DNA from: NIOZ-UU13 sp964653075
Lineage (GTDB): Bacteria; Planctomycetota; Phycisphaerae; Sedimentisphaerales; Anaerobacaceae
Assembly (NCBI GenBank): GCA_964653075.1
Contig: CAZZAX010000049.1
Coordinates: 1-36,622, forward strand
Reading direction: 5' to 3'
DNA: 36,622 nucleotides
Part shown: positions 21,633-29,391 of the stretch, one piece after another
Layout of the letters: every line of letters begins with the position of its first letter
How positions within the stretch are numbered: the stretch's first letter is position 1
Notes under the pieces: generated by a model
What the model was told of the DNA's origin: nothing
Database searches by the model: none
What the model saw: the letters and a program-made list of their open reading frames with translations, nothing else
Translations under genes and position numbers: made by a program

Positions 21633-22679
21633 ATGCCAAAGGCAAAAACCAGGAAAAGTAAATACATCTCGTATATGTTACGTTTTTTCGTGGCAACAGT
21701 AGCTCTGTATTTCACATTCAGAGGGGAGGATTTGCATAAGATAGCTGATGTTTTATTGGGTTTAAATGTCTGGGTCGTGGCGGCTTCATTGGGCATCTGG
21801 CTTCTAAGTCAGTTAATTTTTGTTGCTCGGTGGTCTTTGCTTATGAGTGTGCATTCTATTAATATAGGCTTTTGGCCGGCTTTCAGGCTGCATTTATTGG
21901 GGGTGTTTTACAATAACTGTCTGCCTACTTCGGTAGGAGGTGATTTGCTTCGTGCCTGGTATGTTACTACCCATACGGATAAAAAGCTTGAAGCGGCCTT
22001 GAGTGTGTTTGTCGACCGGGTTATAGGTTTAATAGGCATGGTCATTATGGCTTTTTGCTGTTACTGGTTCATACCTGTGGATGGCCAAAATGGACGTTTG
22101 ACATTCAGTTTCAATTTAAATTTGTCCCGGCGTTTAAATGAGAGCAAATGGTTTCTTGTGGCTGCCGGAGCAATTTTTGCGCTTGTTCTTATTGCTTTTC
22201 TTTCAAATGCCAAAGGCAGAAGCCTGCTGCGTCGGGGCCTGTTGGTGATTCACATACGTGGTTCGGCGCTGTTGAGTAAAATTCGTACGGCGGTTGGCAT
22301 TTATTGTACAAAGAGATGGGCACTTGCTTTTGCTTTGTTACTGACTTTTTCCTGCCAGGCAACATTTATTTTCGCAATGTGGCTTATTGGACGAGAGATT
22401 GGAATTAATGTACATATCAAGTATTATTTTGTCTTTTTTCCGATAGCATGGCTGTTGGGTGCTCTTCCAATAAGTATAGGAGCATTGGGGATATGGGAAG
22501 GCACATTGAAGCTGATGTTTGGTAAGGTCGCCGTAGGTCTGGGTGAACGTATCTCGGCTTTGGCATTGTGCCATCGACTTATTTGGCTGCTTGGTTCACT
22601 GCCGGGAGCGGTGATACATTTGGTTGGTGCACATTTACCGAAAGACTTTTTTGTTGACTATGATAAGCCGGTAGTTTAA
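21633..22679 (+). CDS. Lysylphosphatidylglycerol synthase transmembrane region / UPF0104 family membrane protein
   Basis: About 348 residues with roughly seven to eight membrane helices (for example W-V-V-A-A-S-L-G-I-W-L-L, V-I-G-L-I-G-M-V-I-M-A-F, F-L-V-A-A-G-A-I-F-A-L-V-L-I). The family motifs L-L-G-V-F-Y-N-N-C-L-P-T-S-V-G-G-D-L-L-R-A (about 87-107) and P-I-S-I-G-A-L-G-I-W-E-G-T-L near 285 are clear. The family includes the flippase part of MprF and archaeal AglD-like proteins, and moves or handles lipids or lipid-linked sugars. There is no soluble aminoacyl-transferase domain, so it is not a full MprF. The start at 21633 is chosen over a TTG immediately before it; the Shine-Dalgarno is poor. 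Confidence 0.83.
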   Translation: MPKAKTRKSKYISYMLRFFVATVALYFTFRGEDLHKIADVLLGLNVWVVAASLGIWLLSQLIFVARWSLLMSVHSINIGFWPAFRLHLLGVFYNNCLPTSVGGDLLRAWYVTTHTDKKLEAALSVFVDRVIGLIGMVIMAFCCYWFIPVDGQNGRLTFSFNLNLSRRLNESKWFLVAAGAIFALVLIAFLSNAKGRSLLRRGLLVIHIRGSALLSKIRTAVGIYCTKRWALAFALLLTFSCQATFIFAMWLIGREIGINVHIKYYFVFFPIAWLLGALPISIGALGIWEGTLKLMFGKVAVGLGERISALALCHRLIWLLGSLPGAVIHLVGAHLPKDFFVDYDKPVV

Positions 22680-22697
22680 CCTATGGCGATCTGGATA

Positions 22698-22720
22698 AAA
22701 GCCGTTTTGTGAGCGGTTTT
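22698..22720 (+). terminator. Possible weak terminator
   Basis: AAAGCCG (22698-22704) can pair with CGGTTTT (22714-22720, one G-T wobble), giving a 7-bp stem and 9-nt loop whose 3' arm ends in T. It lies about 20 nt after the flippase-like gene. The stem is short, so this is tentative. Confidence 0.35.
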
Positions 22721-22777
22721 GATTGCATAAAAACCGGTAAATTGATAATAATCAGGGGCTGTTTTTAATAGTATTTG

Positions 22778-23509
22778 ATGGCGGGACACCTTAAAAGATA
22801 TTTTTTTCGGGGATTAGCGGTACTGTTGCCGACTATTGTGACAATATGGATATTCGTCTGGGGTTACCAGTTCATCCAGGACAAAATCAGTATCCATATA
22901 AATCGCGGTCTGGTTCGCTTGACAATGTTTTCTAAAGGACTTGAGTGGGACGACCCAAATAATGAACTCATCAAGCAAGTCTGGAGAAAATTCTGGATCG
23001 ATGGTTGGGGCTCCATAGCCGGCTTTCTGATAGCTCTGATTGCCGTTTGTGTTGTCGGCGCATTATTGGCCAGCGTCGTGGGAAGGACCCTCTGGCGAAT
23101 GGTCGAAAAGTTCATAATGAACACGCCCGTTTTAAGTAAGGTCTATCCCTATGTAAAACAGGTCACAGATTTCTTGTTTGCACAGGAAGAGCAGGAAAAA
23201 CTGCCCTTCTCAAGAGTTGTTGCGGTCGAGTATCCTCGAAAAGGGATATGGTCTTTGGGGCTTGTTACAGGTTCCGGACTTACTAAGGTCGTGGACAACG
23301 TCAGAAAGGAATTTCTTACCGTTCTTATACCGACTTCGCCGACACCGTTTACCGGCTTTGTAATAATGGTCCCGAAGAAGCAGACCATAGATATGGATAT
23401 GACAATAGAGGAGGCGTTTAGATTTACCGTCAGTGGTGGAGTTATTACACCGGGCCAGAAACAGAATATGGCTGCTTTACCGCAGCCCGAGACGGAGGTT
23501 CATGAGTAA
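22778..23509 (+). CDS. DUF502 family membrane protein
   Basis: 243 residues. The family pattern is two membrane helices near the N-terminus, here about 9-28 (F-R-G-L-A-V-L-L-P-T-I-V-T-I-W-I-F-V) and about 80-105 (I-A-G-F-L-I-A-L-I-A-V-C-V-V-G-A-L-L-A). A soluble part follows with T-P-V-L-S-K-V-Y-P-Y-V-K-Q near 130, V-T-G-S-G-L and the conserved P-T-S-P-T-P-F-T-G-F near 190. DUF502 proteins are widespread and of unknown function. The gene precedes the RaiA/PTS genes on the same strand, with only 48 nt to raiA, so co-transcription is likely. The ATG at 22778 is chosen over an adjacent upstream TTG. Confidence 0.88.
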   Translation: MAGHLKRYFFRGLAVLLPTIVTIWIFVWGYQFIQDKISIHINRGLVRLTMFSKGLEWDDPNNELIKQVWRKFWIDGWGSIAGFLIALIAVCVVGALLASVVGRTLWRMVEKFIMNTPVLSKVYPYVKQVTDFLFAQEEQEKLPFSRVVAVEYPRKGIWSLGLVTGSGLTKVVDNVRKEFLTVLIPTSPTPFTGFVIMVPKKQTIDMDMTIEEAFRFTVSGGVITPGQKQNMAALPQPETEVHE

Positions 23510-23557
23510 AAAAGGAAGTTATTTTCGATTCTAAAAAAACAGTTAAGGAGAATAATA

Positions 23558-23881
23558 TTGCTTTTTACAATCAGTGGTAAACACATTGAGATAACGGAAG
23601 CTATCAGAAAACACGCCGAAGAGAAAACTTCCAAGCTTCCCAAGTATTACAATAGTATCAATCAGGTTGAAGTGATTATTGACGGCAATCAGGGCGGCAG
23701 TAATACCAGCGTTGAGATAATAGCAAGGGCCGAACACAGCAAGATTTTCGTTGGTACCGAAACCGGTGAAGATGCTTACCGTTGCATTGATATGGCTGTC
23801 CACAAGCTTGAACGACAGCTCAGAAGAGCAAAGAGTAAAGAACGAGATCATAAACACGCCGCTGGTCCGGAGCTGACGTAG
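23558..23881 (+). CDS. raiA: Ribosome hibernation promoting factor, short form
   Basis: 107 residues, the short HPF/YfiA type with no C-terminal dimerisation domain. The fold marks are I-S-G-K-H-I-E-I-T-E-A-I-R-K-H-A-E-E-K at 4-22 and V-H-K-L-E-R-Q-L-R-R-A-K-S-K near 88, the basic ribosome-facing helix. Proteins of this family bind the 30S subunit in slow growth and stop translation. The start is TTG at 23558, supported by AAGGAG with a 7-nt spacer. Genes for PtsN-like, HPr and Enzyme I proteins follow, an arrangement that recalls the rpoN-raiA-ptsN region of proteobacteria, but no rpoN is seen here. Confidence 0.92.
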   Translation: MLFTISGKHIEITEAIRKHAEEKTSKLPKYYNSINQVEVIIDGNQGGSNTSVEIIARAEHSKIFVGTETGEDAYRCIDMAVHKLERQLRRAKSKERDHKHAAGPELT

Positions 23882-23949
23882 GTTGGTTACTGGGATATGT
23901 GTTTTGATTTGGCTTGATAGGCTGTTGTGGATATTTTTAGGCTGATAAG

Positions 23950-24429
23950 ATGAAATTTGAAGATTTTGTCTGTTTTGAGGCGACAATTCCGGAATTCCAG
24001 GCCTCCGACCGTGATGGTGCTGTAGCCGAGCTTGTTTCTTCGCTTGATAAAGCCGGAAAGCTTGGAAACAGTAATGGTAAGGTGATTACCAGGGCCGTGA
24101 TAAAAAGAGAAAACGAAGCAAGCACGGGGATGGGTAAAGGTGTTGCCGTTCCGCATGTGAAACATAAGGTCGTTCAAGATGTGGTCGCTGCGATTGGACA
24201 GAGCAGCGCGGGTATTGATTTTTCCGCTCTCGACAAACAGCCGGTTTATTCGGTCATACTTTTAATCAGCCCTGCAGATGAGCCGGAAAGGCATTTACAG
24301 GCGATGGAGAATATTTTCAGGAATTTGCAATATGAGAAGTTCCGAAGCTTTCTCAGGCAGTGCCACAGCGCCGAACAGATTGAAGACCTTCTCAGAGAGG
24401 CTGATGAAGGCTCGTCATTGTATAAGTAG
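23950..24429 (+). CDS. ptsN: PTS EIIA domain protein, PtsN-like
   Basis: 159 residues of the fructose/nitrogen-type EIIA family. The phosphoacceptor is probably H69 in G-M-G-K-G-V-A-V-P-H-V-K, a near match to the family's G-x-G-x-A-x-P-H. The C-terminal part (L-I-S-P-A-D-E-P-E-R-H-L-Q at about 100-112) is typical. It would receive phosphate from HPr (24475-24783) and act as a regulator, because no EIIB or EIIC permease gene is present here. It sits 68 nt after raiA and upstream of HPr and Enzyme I in one plus-strand run. Confidence 0.88.
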   Translation: MKFEDFVCFEATIPEFQASDRDGAVAELVSSLDKAGKLGNSNGKVITRAVIKRENEASTGMGKGVAVPHVKHKVVQDVVAAIGQSSAGIDFSALDKQPVYSVILLISPADEPERHLQAMENIFRNLQYEKFRSFLRQCHSAEQIEDLLREADEGSSLYK

Positions 24430-24474
24430 TAACGTTGGTTTGTGCCCGTAAAGGAGTGGTCCCGCGACCCGAGA

Positions 24475-24783
24475 ATGAAGGCTGAGCAGGATTCATTGGA
24501 AAAAGTGGTTTGTGAAGCGGAAGTTGAGATAAAAAACGCCGATGGCCTTCATATGCGCCCTGCAATGCAGTTTGTTGATGTCGCAAACCAGTATAAAAGT
24601 GATATTACCGTTAGTAACAAAGAAACCCAGGTGGACGGCAAGAGCATTATGCAGATGAGTATCCTCGCTGCGACTTGTGGGACCAAGCTGAAGATCAAAG
24701 CCGAAGGTTCGGATGCTCGCAAAGTAATCAGCGCTCTGAGAGAGCTTGTGGAAGTAAAAATGTTCGGTGAGCCGGCGCCGTGA
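24475..24783 (+). CDS. ptsH: HPr family phosphocarrier
   Basis: 102 residues from the ATG at 24475. H26 in N-A-D-G-L-H-M-R-P-A is the phosphohistidine. S57 in D-G-K-S-I-M-Q-M-S is the regulatory serine, and the 31-residue gap equals that between His15 and Ser46 of classic HPr. It carries phosphate from Enzyme I to EIIA. The N-terminus is about 10 residues longer than usual. An in-frame GTG at 24442 would add 11 more residues but has no ribosome-binding site. AAGGAG at 24451-24456 is 18 nt before the ATG, longer than ideal, so the start is not settled. No HPr kinase gene is visible here. Confidence 0.9.
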   Translation: MKAEQDSLEKVVCEAEVEIKNADGLHMRPAMQFVDVANQYKSDITVSNKETQVDGKSIMQMSILAATCGTKLKIKAEGSDARKVISALRELVEVKMFGEPAP

Positions 24784-24809
24784 AATTAATTATTAAATAA
24801 AAATCGAGC

Positions 24810-26549
24810 ATGGAAATAAAAAAGGGGATAGCTGTTTCGCCCGGCATTTCTATTGCCAAGGCACTGATTATTGATTCCGAGGATTATCGGATTCCCCGCC
24901 GTTCGATAGAGACTTCACAACGGACCGCTGAGATTCAACGTGTCAGAAAAGCCTTCAAGAGTGCTATCGGCGAATTAATTGAGCTTGAGATAGCGCAGGG
25001 CCACACCGAGGGCAGTAAGATAAAAGATATTTTTGCGGTGCATCTGCGTTTTCTTCACGACAGAAGCCTGCGAAAGAAAATAACCGATTTAGTTCAGTCC
25101 GATTTTGTAACGGCCGAATACGCCGTATCCACAGTCCTTCGTGAAATTGCATTACATTTTACCAAAGTACAGGATGCTTATATCAGTGAACGGGCCGCGG
25201 ATATCTACGATATTGAAAGGCGATTGCTCATACAGCTTCTTGAAAGAAAACGCGAGGATGTCGGGCATCTCACAGAAGAGGTTACGATTATTGCACGGGA
25301 ATTGAGCCCTATTCAAACCGCCGGCTTTAACAGGAAGTTTGTCAAAGGTATCGCCAGCGATTCCGGCGGACGAACCAGTCATGCTGCTATTGTTGCACGC
25401 TCTTTGGGTATTCCTGCGGTGGTGGCCCTCGAAGACCTTACCGAGTACGTAAGTGGCGGTGACACCGTCATTATCGACGGCAATCGCGGTATTGTCATTG
25501 TAAATCCCGACCAGCAGACAATCCGGCAGTACCAGGACTACTCGAAGGAGTTTGAAGAGCTTGAGCACAAGCTCGATACGATAAGAGAAAAGCCTGCTGT
25601 AACCCGCGATGGCGTGAGAATCACATTACTGGGTAATATCGAATTTACCGATGAGGCCGAGACGGTTCTGCAAAAAGGCGGCGAAGGTATTGGCCTGTAC
25701 CGTACCGAGTTTCTGTATCTTAACAAGAGAACTGAGCCCACGGAAGAAGAACATTATCAGGCTTTCGCCAAGACTGTCAAAGTTCTGCAAAAAAAGCCTG
25801 TTGTAATAAGGACTTTGGACCTTGGGGCGGATAAATATACTCAAAGAAAGCGTTTTGCTCCTGAGCCGAACCCGTTTTTGGGGCTCAGATCCATTAGATT
25901 CTGCCTGCAGAACCTGGCAATGTTCAAAACCCAGTTGCGTGCGATTTTGCGGGCCTCCGTTCTGGGGGACGTCAGGATTATGTTTCCGCTGATTACAAAT
26001 CTTCAGGAATTAAAGCAGGCGAAGATGATTTTGCGGGATGTTATGGAAGACCTCGGCGATGAGTCTATAGCATACAACAGGGACATTAAAGTGGGCATTA
26101 TGATTGAGACACCGTCGTCGGCCCTGACTGCTTTTTCGCTTGCGAGGGACGTGGACTTTTTCAGTATAGGAACAAACGACCTTACTCAGTATACGCTGGC
26201 CGTTGACCGGGGCAACGAGCTGGTCGCTCACCTGTATTCGTCTGCGGACCCTGCGGTGCTGAGGCTTATCAGGACCGTTATTCAGGACGCCCACAAGGCG
26301 CAGATAGATGTCAGCGTATGTGGGGAGATGGCCTCTGAGCCGGAGTATGTTATGCTGCTGTTAGGCATGGGGATTAGAACGATTTCGCTTACCGCGCCGA
26401 TGATACCGGAGATAAAACAGATTGTCCGCTCGGTAACTATCGAAGACTGCAACAAAGTCGCCAGAAAGGTGCTTGGAATGAACTCCGAAAGACAGATTTC
26501 AAGCTACCTTCGTGCCGCCGCAAGGAAAATCCTGCCCGAGGCCTTTTGA
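24810..26549 (+). CDS. ptsI: Phosphoenolpyruvate-protein phosphotransferase (PTS Enzyme I)
   Basis: 579 residues, the standard Enzyme I length without the GAF domain found in PtsP. It takes phosphate from phosphoenolpyruvate and gives it to HPr. The active-site H191 is in S-G-G-R-T-S-H-A-A-I-V-A-R. The PEP-binding barrel shows G-E-G-I-G-L-Y-R-T-E-F-L near 290, R-T-L-D-L-G-A-D-K near 340, G-T-N-D-L-T-Q-Y near 453, and the C-terminal cysteine motif V-S-V-C-G-E-M-A-S. The gene follows HPr by 26 nt. It ends 10 nt before the stop of a convergent gene, with no terminator stem in between. Confidence 0.96.
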   Translation: MEIKKGIAVSPGISIAKALIIDSEDYRIPRRSIETSQRTAEIQRVRKAFKSAIGELIELEIAQGHTEGSKIKDIFAVHLRFLHDRSLRKKITDLVQSDFVTAEYAVSTVLREIALHFTKVQDAYISERAADIYDIERRLLIQLLERKREDVGHLTEEVTIIARELSPIQTAGFNRKFVKGIASDSGGRTSHAAIVARSLGIPAVVALEDLTEYVSGGDTVIIDGNRGIVIVNPDQQTIRQYQDYSKEFEELEHKLDTIREKPAVTRDGVRITLLGNIEFTDEAETVLQKGGEGIGLYRTEFLYLNKRTEPTEEEHYQAFAKTVKVLQKKPVVIRTLDLGADKYTQRKRFAPEPNPFLGLRSIRFCLQNLAMFKTQLRAILRASVLGDVRIMFPLITNLQELKQAKMILRDVMEDLGDESIAYNRDIKVGIMIETPSSALTAFSLARDVDFFSIGTNDLTQYTLAVDRGNELVAHLYSSADPAVLRLIRTVIQDAHKAQIDVSVCGEMASEPEYVMLLLGMGIRTISLTAPMIPEIKQIVRSVTIEDCNKVARKVLGMNSERQISSYLRAAARKILPEAF

Positions 26550-26559
26550 TGGGCTGATG

Positions 26560-26865
26560 CTATCTCATAAAGTCAGGCAGTTCTCCAGTCCCCTTTGTAT
26601 CAGCTCGGCAGACTTCAACCTCACATGATTGCTTTCCCAACTGGCACTTCTTATGAAGGTGAACATGCTCCCTTGTTCCTTCTGGGGAATTTCTGCTATC
26701 TTGATCATAATCTGCCAGTTCTTTAAGAACTCCTGATAGGTAGCGAAGGCCATCTGGATCGCCAATTATGATTACTTCTGGGATATTGTCTTCATCGGTC
26801 TTTGAATAAATGTCGAGCTTCCCCTTGTTTTCCGGAAGCTTTAAATTAAACTTTATCATAGCCAT
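26560..26865 (-). CDS. Small protein, possibly Imm32-like immunity protein
   Basis: 101 residues from the ATG at 26865, chosen because GAGG lies 9 nt upstream; a longer form from 26919 has no such support. The pattern is E-V-I-I-I-G-D-P-D-G-L-R-Y-L near 30, a helix L-K-E-L-A-D-Y, then H-V-H-L-H-K and a C-terminal stretch with two cysteines. The D-x-x-x-L-R-x-L ... H-x-H-L layout resembles the Imm32 family of polymorphic-toxin immunity proteins. That likeness is modest and no toxin gene is adjacent. It is convergent with Enzyme I and probably the last gene of an accessory block. Confidence 0.5.
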   Translation of the reverse strand: MAMIKFNLKLPENKGKLDIYSKTDEDNIPEVIIIGDPDGLRYLSGVLKELADYDQDSRNSPEGTREHVHLHKKCQLGKQSCEVEVCRADTKGTGELPDFMR

Positions 26866-26934
26866 TTTGCTTTGCCTCAAATAATAGCTGAGCTGTGATA
26901 GTTCACAACTTATGCTCAACCCAATTATTTTTCG

Positions 26935-27501
26935 TTATTTCATACCGAGTTTTTTGCCTTTTTCCAGTAAAGCTATAGCTTCTTCTGTCCGCCGCTTTTT
27001 TGTTTCCGCCCTCTTTGCAACTGCAATCCAGCCGATATATTGCTTGCGATAAGATGTCGCGAGTTTGTCGAAGTTCTCTTTCGCCTTTTTATTTTGAGCC
27101 AGCGCCTTCGCCAGTTCCGGCGGGACATCGAATGATATTCCGGGCCTGCTGTCCTTTTCCCATAGCCCTGTTCTTCTGGCCGTATGTATCTTCGCAAGCC
27201 CTACGTCAGTCATCCTTCCTTCTTTTATCATTTTATTGGCCCGCTTCCTGTTAAGCGCCGACCACTTGCTTTTATCTGTTCTCGGAGTGAACTTGCGTAC
27301 GTACTTTACATCGTCAATCTTCTTGATTATGCTGTCTATCCATCCGAAACATAACGCCTCTTCAACGGCATCCTCATAACCAATCGTTGGCTTACGTGTC
27401 TCTTTCTTGTAGAAGATTAGCCATATCCCGGCCTCTCCGGCATGATGCTCAGCCAGCCAGTTGCGCCATTGCCCTCTGTCGGTAACGTATAATTGTTGCA
27501 T
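26935..27501 (-). CDS. YdeI/OmpD-associated family protein
   Basis: 188 residues of the bacteriocin-protection YdeI family. Marks are G-I-W-L-I-F-Y-K-K at about 25-33, Y-E-D-A-V-E-E-A-L-C-F-G-W-I-D-S at 42-57, F-T-P-R-T-D-K-S-K-W-S-A at about 71-82, and the C-terminal helical region with Y-I-G-W-I-A-V-A-K-R-A-E-T-K. The family is cytoplasmic and widespread; members have been linked to peptide or bacteriocin tolerance, but the mechanism is unclear. The gene stands alone between small accessory genes. Confidence 0.85.
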   Translation of the reverse strand: MQQLYVTDRGQWRNWLAEHHAGEAGIWLIFYKKETRKPTIGYEDAVEEALCFGWIDSIIKKIDDVKYVRKFTPRTDKSKWSALNRKRANKMIKEGRMTDVGLAKIHTARRTGLWEKDSRPGISFDVPPELAKALAQNKKAKENFDKLATSYRKQYIGWIAVAKRAETKKRRTEEAIALLEKGKKLGMK

Positions 27502-27590
27502 TGCCTAATGAATAAATGCATATTTGGATAAGCTGGCAAAAAACAATATTAAGGCTCCAAAATCTTAGTCACCGAGTCACTACAATCTGC

Positions 27591-28004
27591 TTAACCTGGT
27601 GGATGGAAAAACGGCTGGTTCCGGATCTCGTCAAACGCTTCTTCCATTGAAAGGTCGGTGAATACTTCCTGCCACTTACCTGTGTGTCGCATATAAGCCA
27701 GATTGAAACGCCCATTCGCCATGTAAGCAAGTCGCGTAAAGCCGTCTTCGAAAAACGGTGATAGTGCATTTGGACCCGGACAGGCGTACTTGGCGCGGAA
27801 GTACAGGCAATGCCTGTGCCACTTCGTATATATATCAACTATGTAGTTGAACCTCGGCTTCTTGGGCGGCGGCTTTAAGTATTGTGGCTTAAACATTGTC
27901 TCGATGATTTCGTTGGCTTTAGCCGTGACCTGCTCCTTTACCATATCTGGAACACCCGAAGCAGGTCGTGGGCTGTAAACCCATTGCCGTGGTATCCTTG
28001 CCAT
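27591..28004 (-). CDS. Conserved hypothetical protein
   Basis: 137 residues from the ATG at 28004, with GGAG 9 nt upstream (a GTG at 28010 is too close to that site). Visible features are M-A-R-I-P-R-Q-W-V-Y-S-P at the start, a proline/lysine stretch (K-P-P-P-K-K-P-R-F-N-Y), Y-T-K-W-H-R-H-C-L-Y-F, P-G-P-N-A-L-S-P-F-F-E, and L-A-Y-M-R-H-T-G-K-W-Q. The many aromatic residues suggest a small globular beta protein. I recall similar unnamed proteins in planctomycetes and other environmental bacteria but cannot name a function. Confidence 0.65.
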   Translation of the reverse strand: MARIPRQWVYSPRPASGVPDMVKEQVTAKANEIIETMFKPQYLKPPPKKPRFNYIVDIYTKWHRHCLYFRAKYACPGPNALSPFFEDGFTRLAYMANGRFNLAYMRHTGKWQEVFTDLSMEEAFDEIRNQPFFHPPG

Positions 28005-28160
28005 ATTCACATTCTCCAGTCATTATGGCCAACCGCCGTGAATAGTTAACTGTTACTATTATATTTGTAATTGAGTTCGCGATTACTCCCTATCATCACT
28101 TCTTTCATCAATTATTTTGCCCCGGTTATCTTCTATGAATTCACGCAAAACTACCATGTC

Positions 28161-28307
28161 TCAGTGGGAACGCAAAATCAATTTGGCAGTCATAAGACAT
28201 GTGTCAATATCAGGTTTATTCCCAAATTCTGTCATGCAAAAATCAGCAAATTTATTTAGGGTTGCAATATCTGGTAGTAAAACTTCTATTTCAATATGCG
28301 TAGACAT
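28161..28307 (-). CDS. Small hypothetical protein, possibly truncated by an in-frame stop
   Basis: 48 residues from ATG at 28307, preceded by AGGAG with an 8-nt spacer. The peptide begins M-S-T-H-I-E-I-E-V-L-L-P-D. After the TGA at 28161-28163 the same frame stays open for another 25 codons to a TAA at 28083-28085, with a plausible peptide (V-V-L-R-E-F-I-E-D-N-R-G-K). This is either a tiny gene or a recently broken one of about 74 residues. Another frame around 28143-28200 also reads well (I-D-F-A-F-P-L-R-H-G-S-F-A), so a frameshift is an alternative. Confidence 0.45.
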   Translation of the reverse strand: MSTHIEIEVLLPDIATLNKFADFCMTEFGNKPDIDTCLMTAKLILRSH

Positions 28308-28418
28308 ATTAAAATCTCCTTATGATTAACAAGATTCATATCTATTGTTTATATGGTTTCCGTAAACGTATCAAAACGACACTGATTTTATATTATTTCA
28401 TCCCGAGTTACGCAGTCG

Positions 28419-28694
28419 CTACCGAACTCGATTAAGTTTTGGTGACACCTTGGCTGAGAGTTTCAATGCGATCTGTGTATCAGACTCATCCAACTCACAA
28501 ACAATTAGGCTGTAACCTTTGTTGTTAGAGATTCGTTGAGCCACCTGTTTTGCCTCTATAGACGAGTTGTAATTGAATGCTGCCGTTGGTCTTGGGCCCC
28601 AGCCCAGCATACGGGCATTCTTTCTTTTTATGACAGAATATAAAAACTCGTCTTTTTCTTCCCGGAAAATGACAAACTTGTTAGTTGACTTCAT
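28419..28694 (-). CDS. Small hypothetical protein
   Basis: 91 residues, start supported by AGGGAG 7 nt upstream. It is basic and soluble with no signal peptide (F-V-I-F-R-E-E-K-D-E-F at the start, A-K-Q-V-A-Q-R-I-S-N-N-K-G-Y-S in the middle). No family recognised. It lies in the run of short minus-strand genes between the YdeI gene and the toxin-antitoxin-like pair. Confidence 0.5.
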   Translation of the reverse strand: MKSTNKFVIFREEKDEFLYSVIKRKNARMLGWGPRPTAAFNYNSSIEAKQVAQRISNNKGYSLIVCELDESDTQIALKLSAKVSPKLNRVR

Positions 28695-28831
28695 GCGGCT
28701 TCTCCCTCTTATTTTAGAAGTATAGCGTTGTGGCTAAGCTGAGCCTCGTTGCAGTACCGTTCAGACGCTGATTCGGTTCAACAATCCACATAGGCTAAAG
28801 CCCATCCTGACAAACTTACTAAGGTTTTGAA

Positions 28832-29044
28832 TTATGCGCTCAGCGCGAGTTTGTTGGCCTTCTGCTCAACTGTTCGGATTAAATCCTGGATTGCATCTAC
28901 TTCCTTTTCTTCAAAATATGCCTCTCCGCACTGCTGGCATACCCAGGCGGGGATATTATCTAATGTTACGTGGCAACTTTGTTTGTCTATATGCAGTGGT
29001 GCCGTTCCCTGTTTCATGATTGCCTGGCAGTGAATACATTTCAT
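28832..29044 (-). CDS. YgiT-type zinc-finger protein, probable antitoxin
   Basis: 70 residues. C3 and C6 (C-I-H-C) and C36 and C39 (C-Q-Q-C) form a four-cysteine zinc site typical of the N-terminal domain of MqsA/YgiT. A helical end follows (E-V-D-A-I-Q-D-L-I-R-T-V-E). There is no helix-turn-helix DNA-binding domain, so any autoregulation would differ from MqsA. The start overlaps the stop of the DUF4258 gene by 4 nt (ATGA). Zinc-finger partners of this type are commonly paired with DUF4258 proteins and are taken as antitoxins. Confidence 0.8.
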   Translation of the reverse strand: MKCIHCQAIMKQGTAPLHIDKQSCHVTLDNIPAWVCQQCGEAYFEEKEVDAIQDLIRTVEQKANKLALSA

Positions 29045-29391
29045 TTTTTTACCCTCACTTTATAATCTTTAGACCAATCATTAGGGTCCGGAATATATGC
29101 AGTAATTATCGCAAGAAATTCATCCTTTGCAGAACAAACGATATGTACTGGTCGTCCATTTTTCCCTTTTCCAAGAATTAGACAACTATGTCCCCGTGAA
29201 TTCTCGGGATAATCTTCAATAATTTCCCCGTTTTCTATTACAGAACGCACTTCATCAGTTGTTATCATACGGTCAGGTCGAGACATTTGCCGAATAGCAT
29301 GGGGTAGATAAAGGCGTTTTTTCTTCCCTGCTAATCTAACTAAATCTAAAATTTTATTTTCTTCATTCATTGCTAATGGCAAGCTAACCAT
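29041..29391 (-). CDS. DUF4258 domain protein, probable toxin
   Basis: 116 residues. The fold marks are H-A-I-R-Q-M-S-R-P-D-R-M-I-T-T-D-E-V near 31-48, I-E-N-G-E-I-I-E-D-Y-P near 51, and R-P-V-H-I-V-C-S near 80. DUF4258 is related to RelE/HigB/MqsR-like endoribonuclease folds, and such proteins are usually annotated as toxins of type II modules. It is first in a two-gene operon with the zinc-finger partner. A second in-frame Met seven codons in (29370) is an equally possible start because neither has a good ribosome-binding site. Toxicity is inferred, not shown. Confidence 0.75.
   Translation of the reverse strand: MVSLPLAMNEENKILDLVRLAGKKKRLYLPHAIRQMSRPDRMITTDEVRSVIENGEIIEDYPENSRGHSCLILGKGKNGRPVHIVCSAKDEFLAIITAYIPDPNDWSKDYKVRVKK

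Noticed and set aside
28750..28831. GGCTAAAGCC palindrome in a gap between small genes
   Set aside because: It is a short motif with no extended flanking arms or second copy in this window, so a repeat element cannot be supported.
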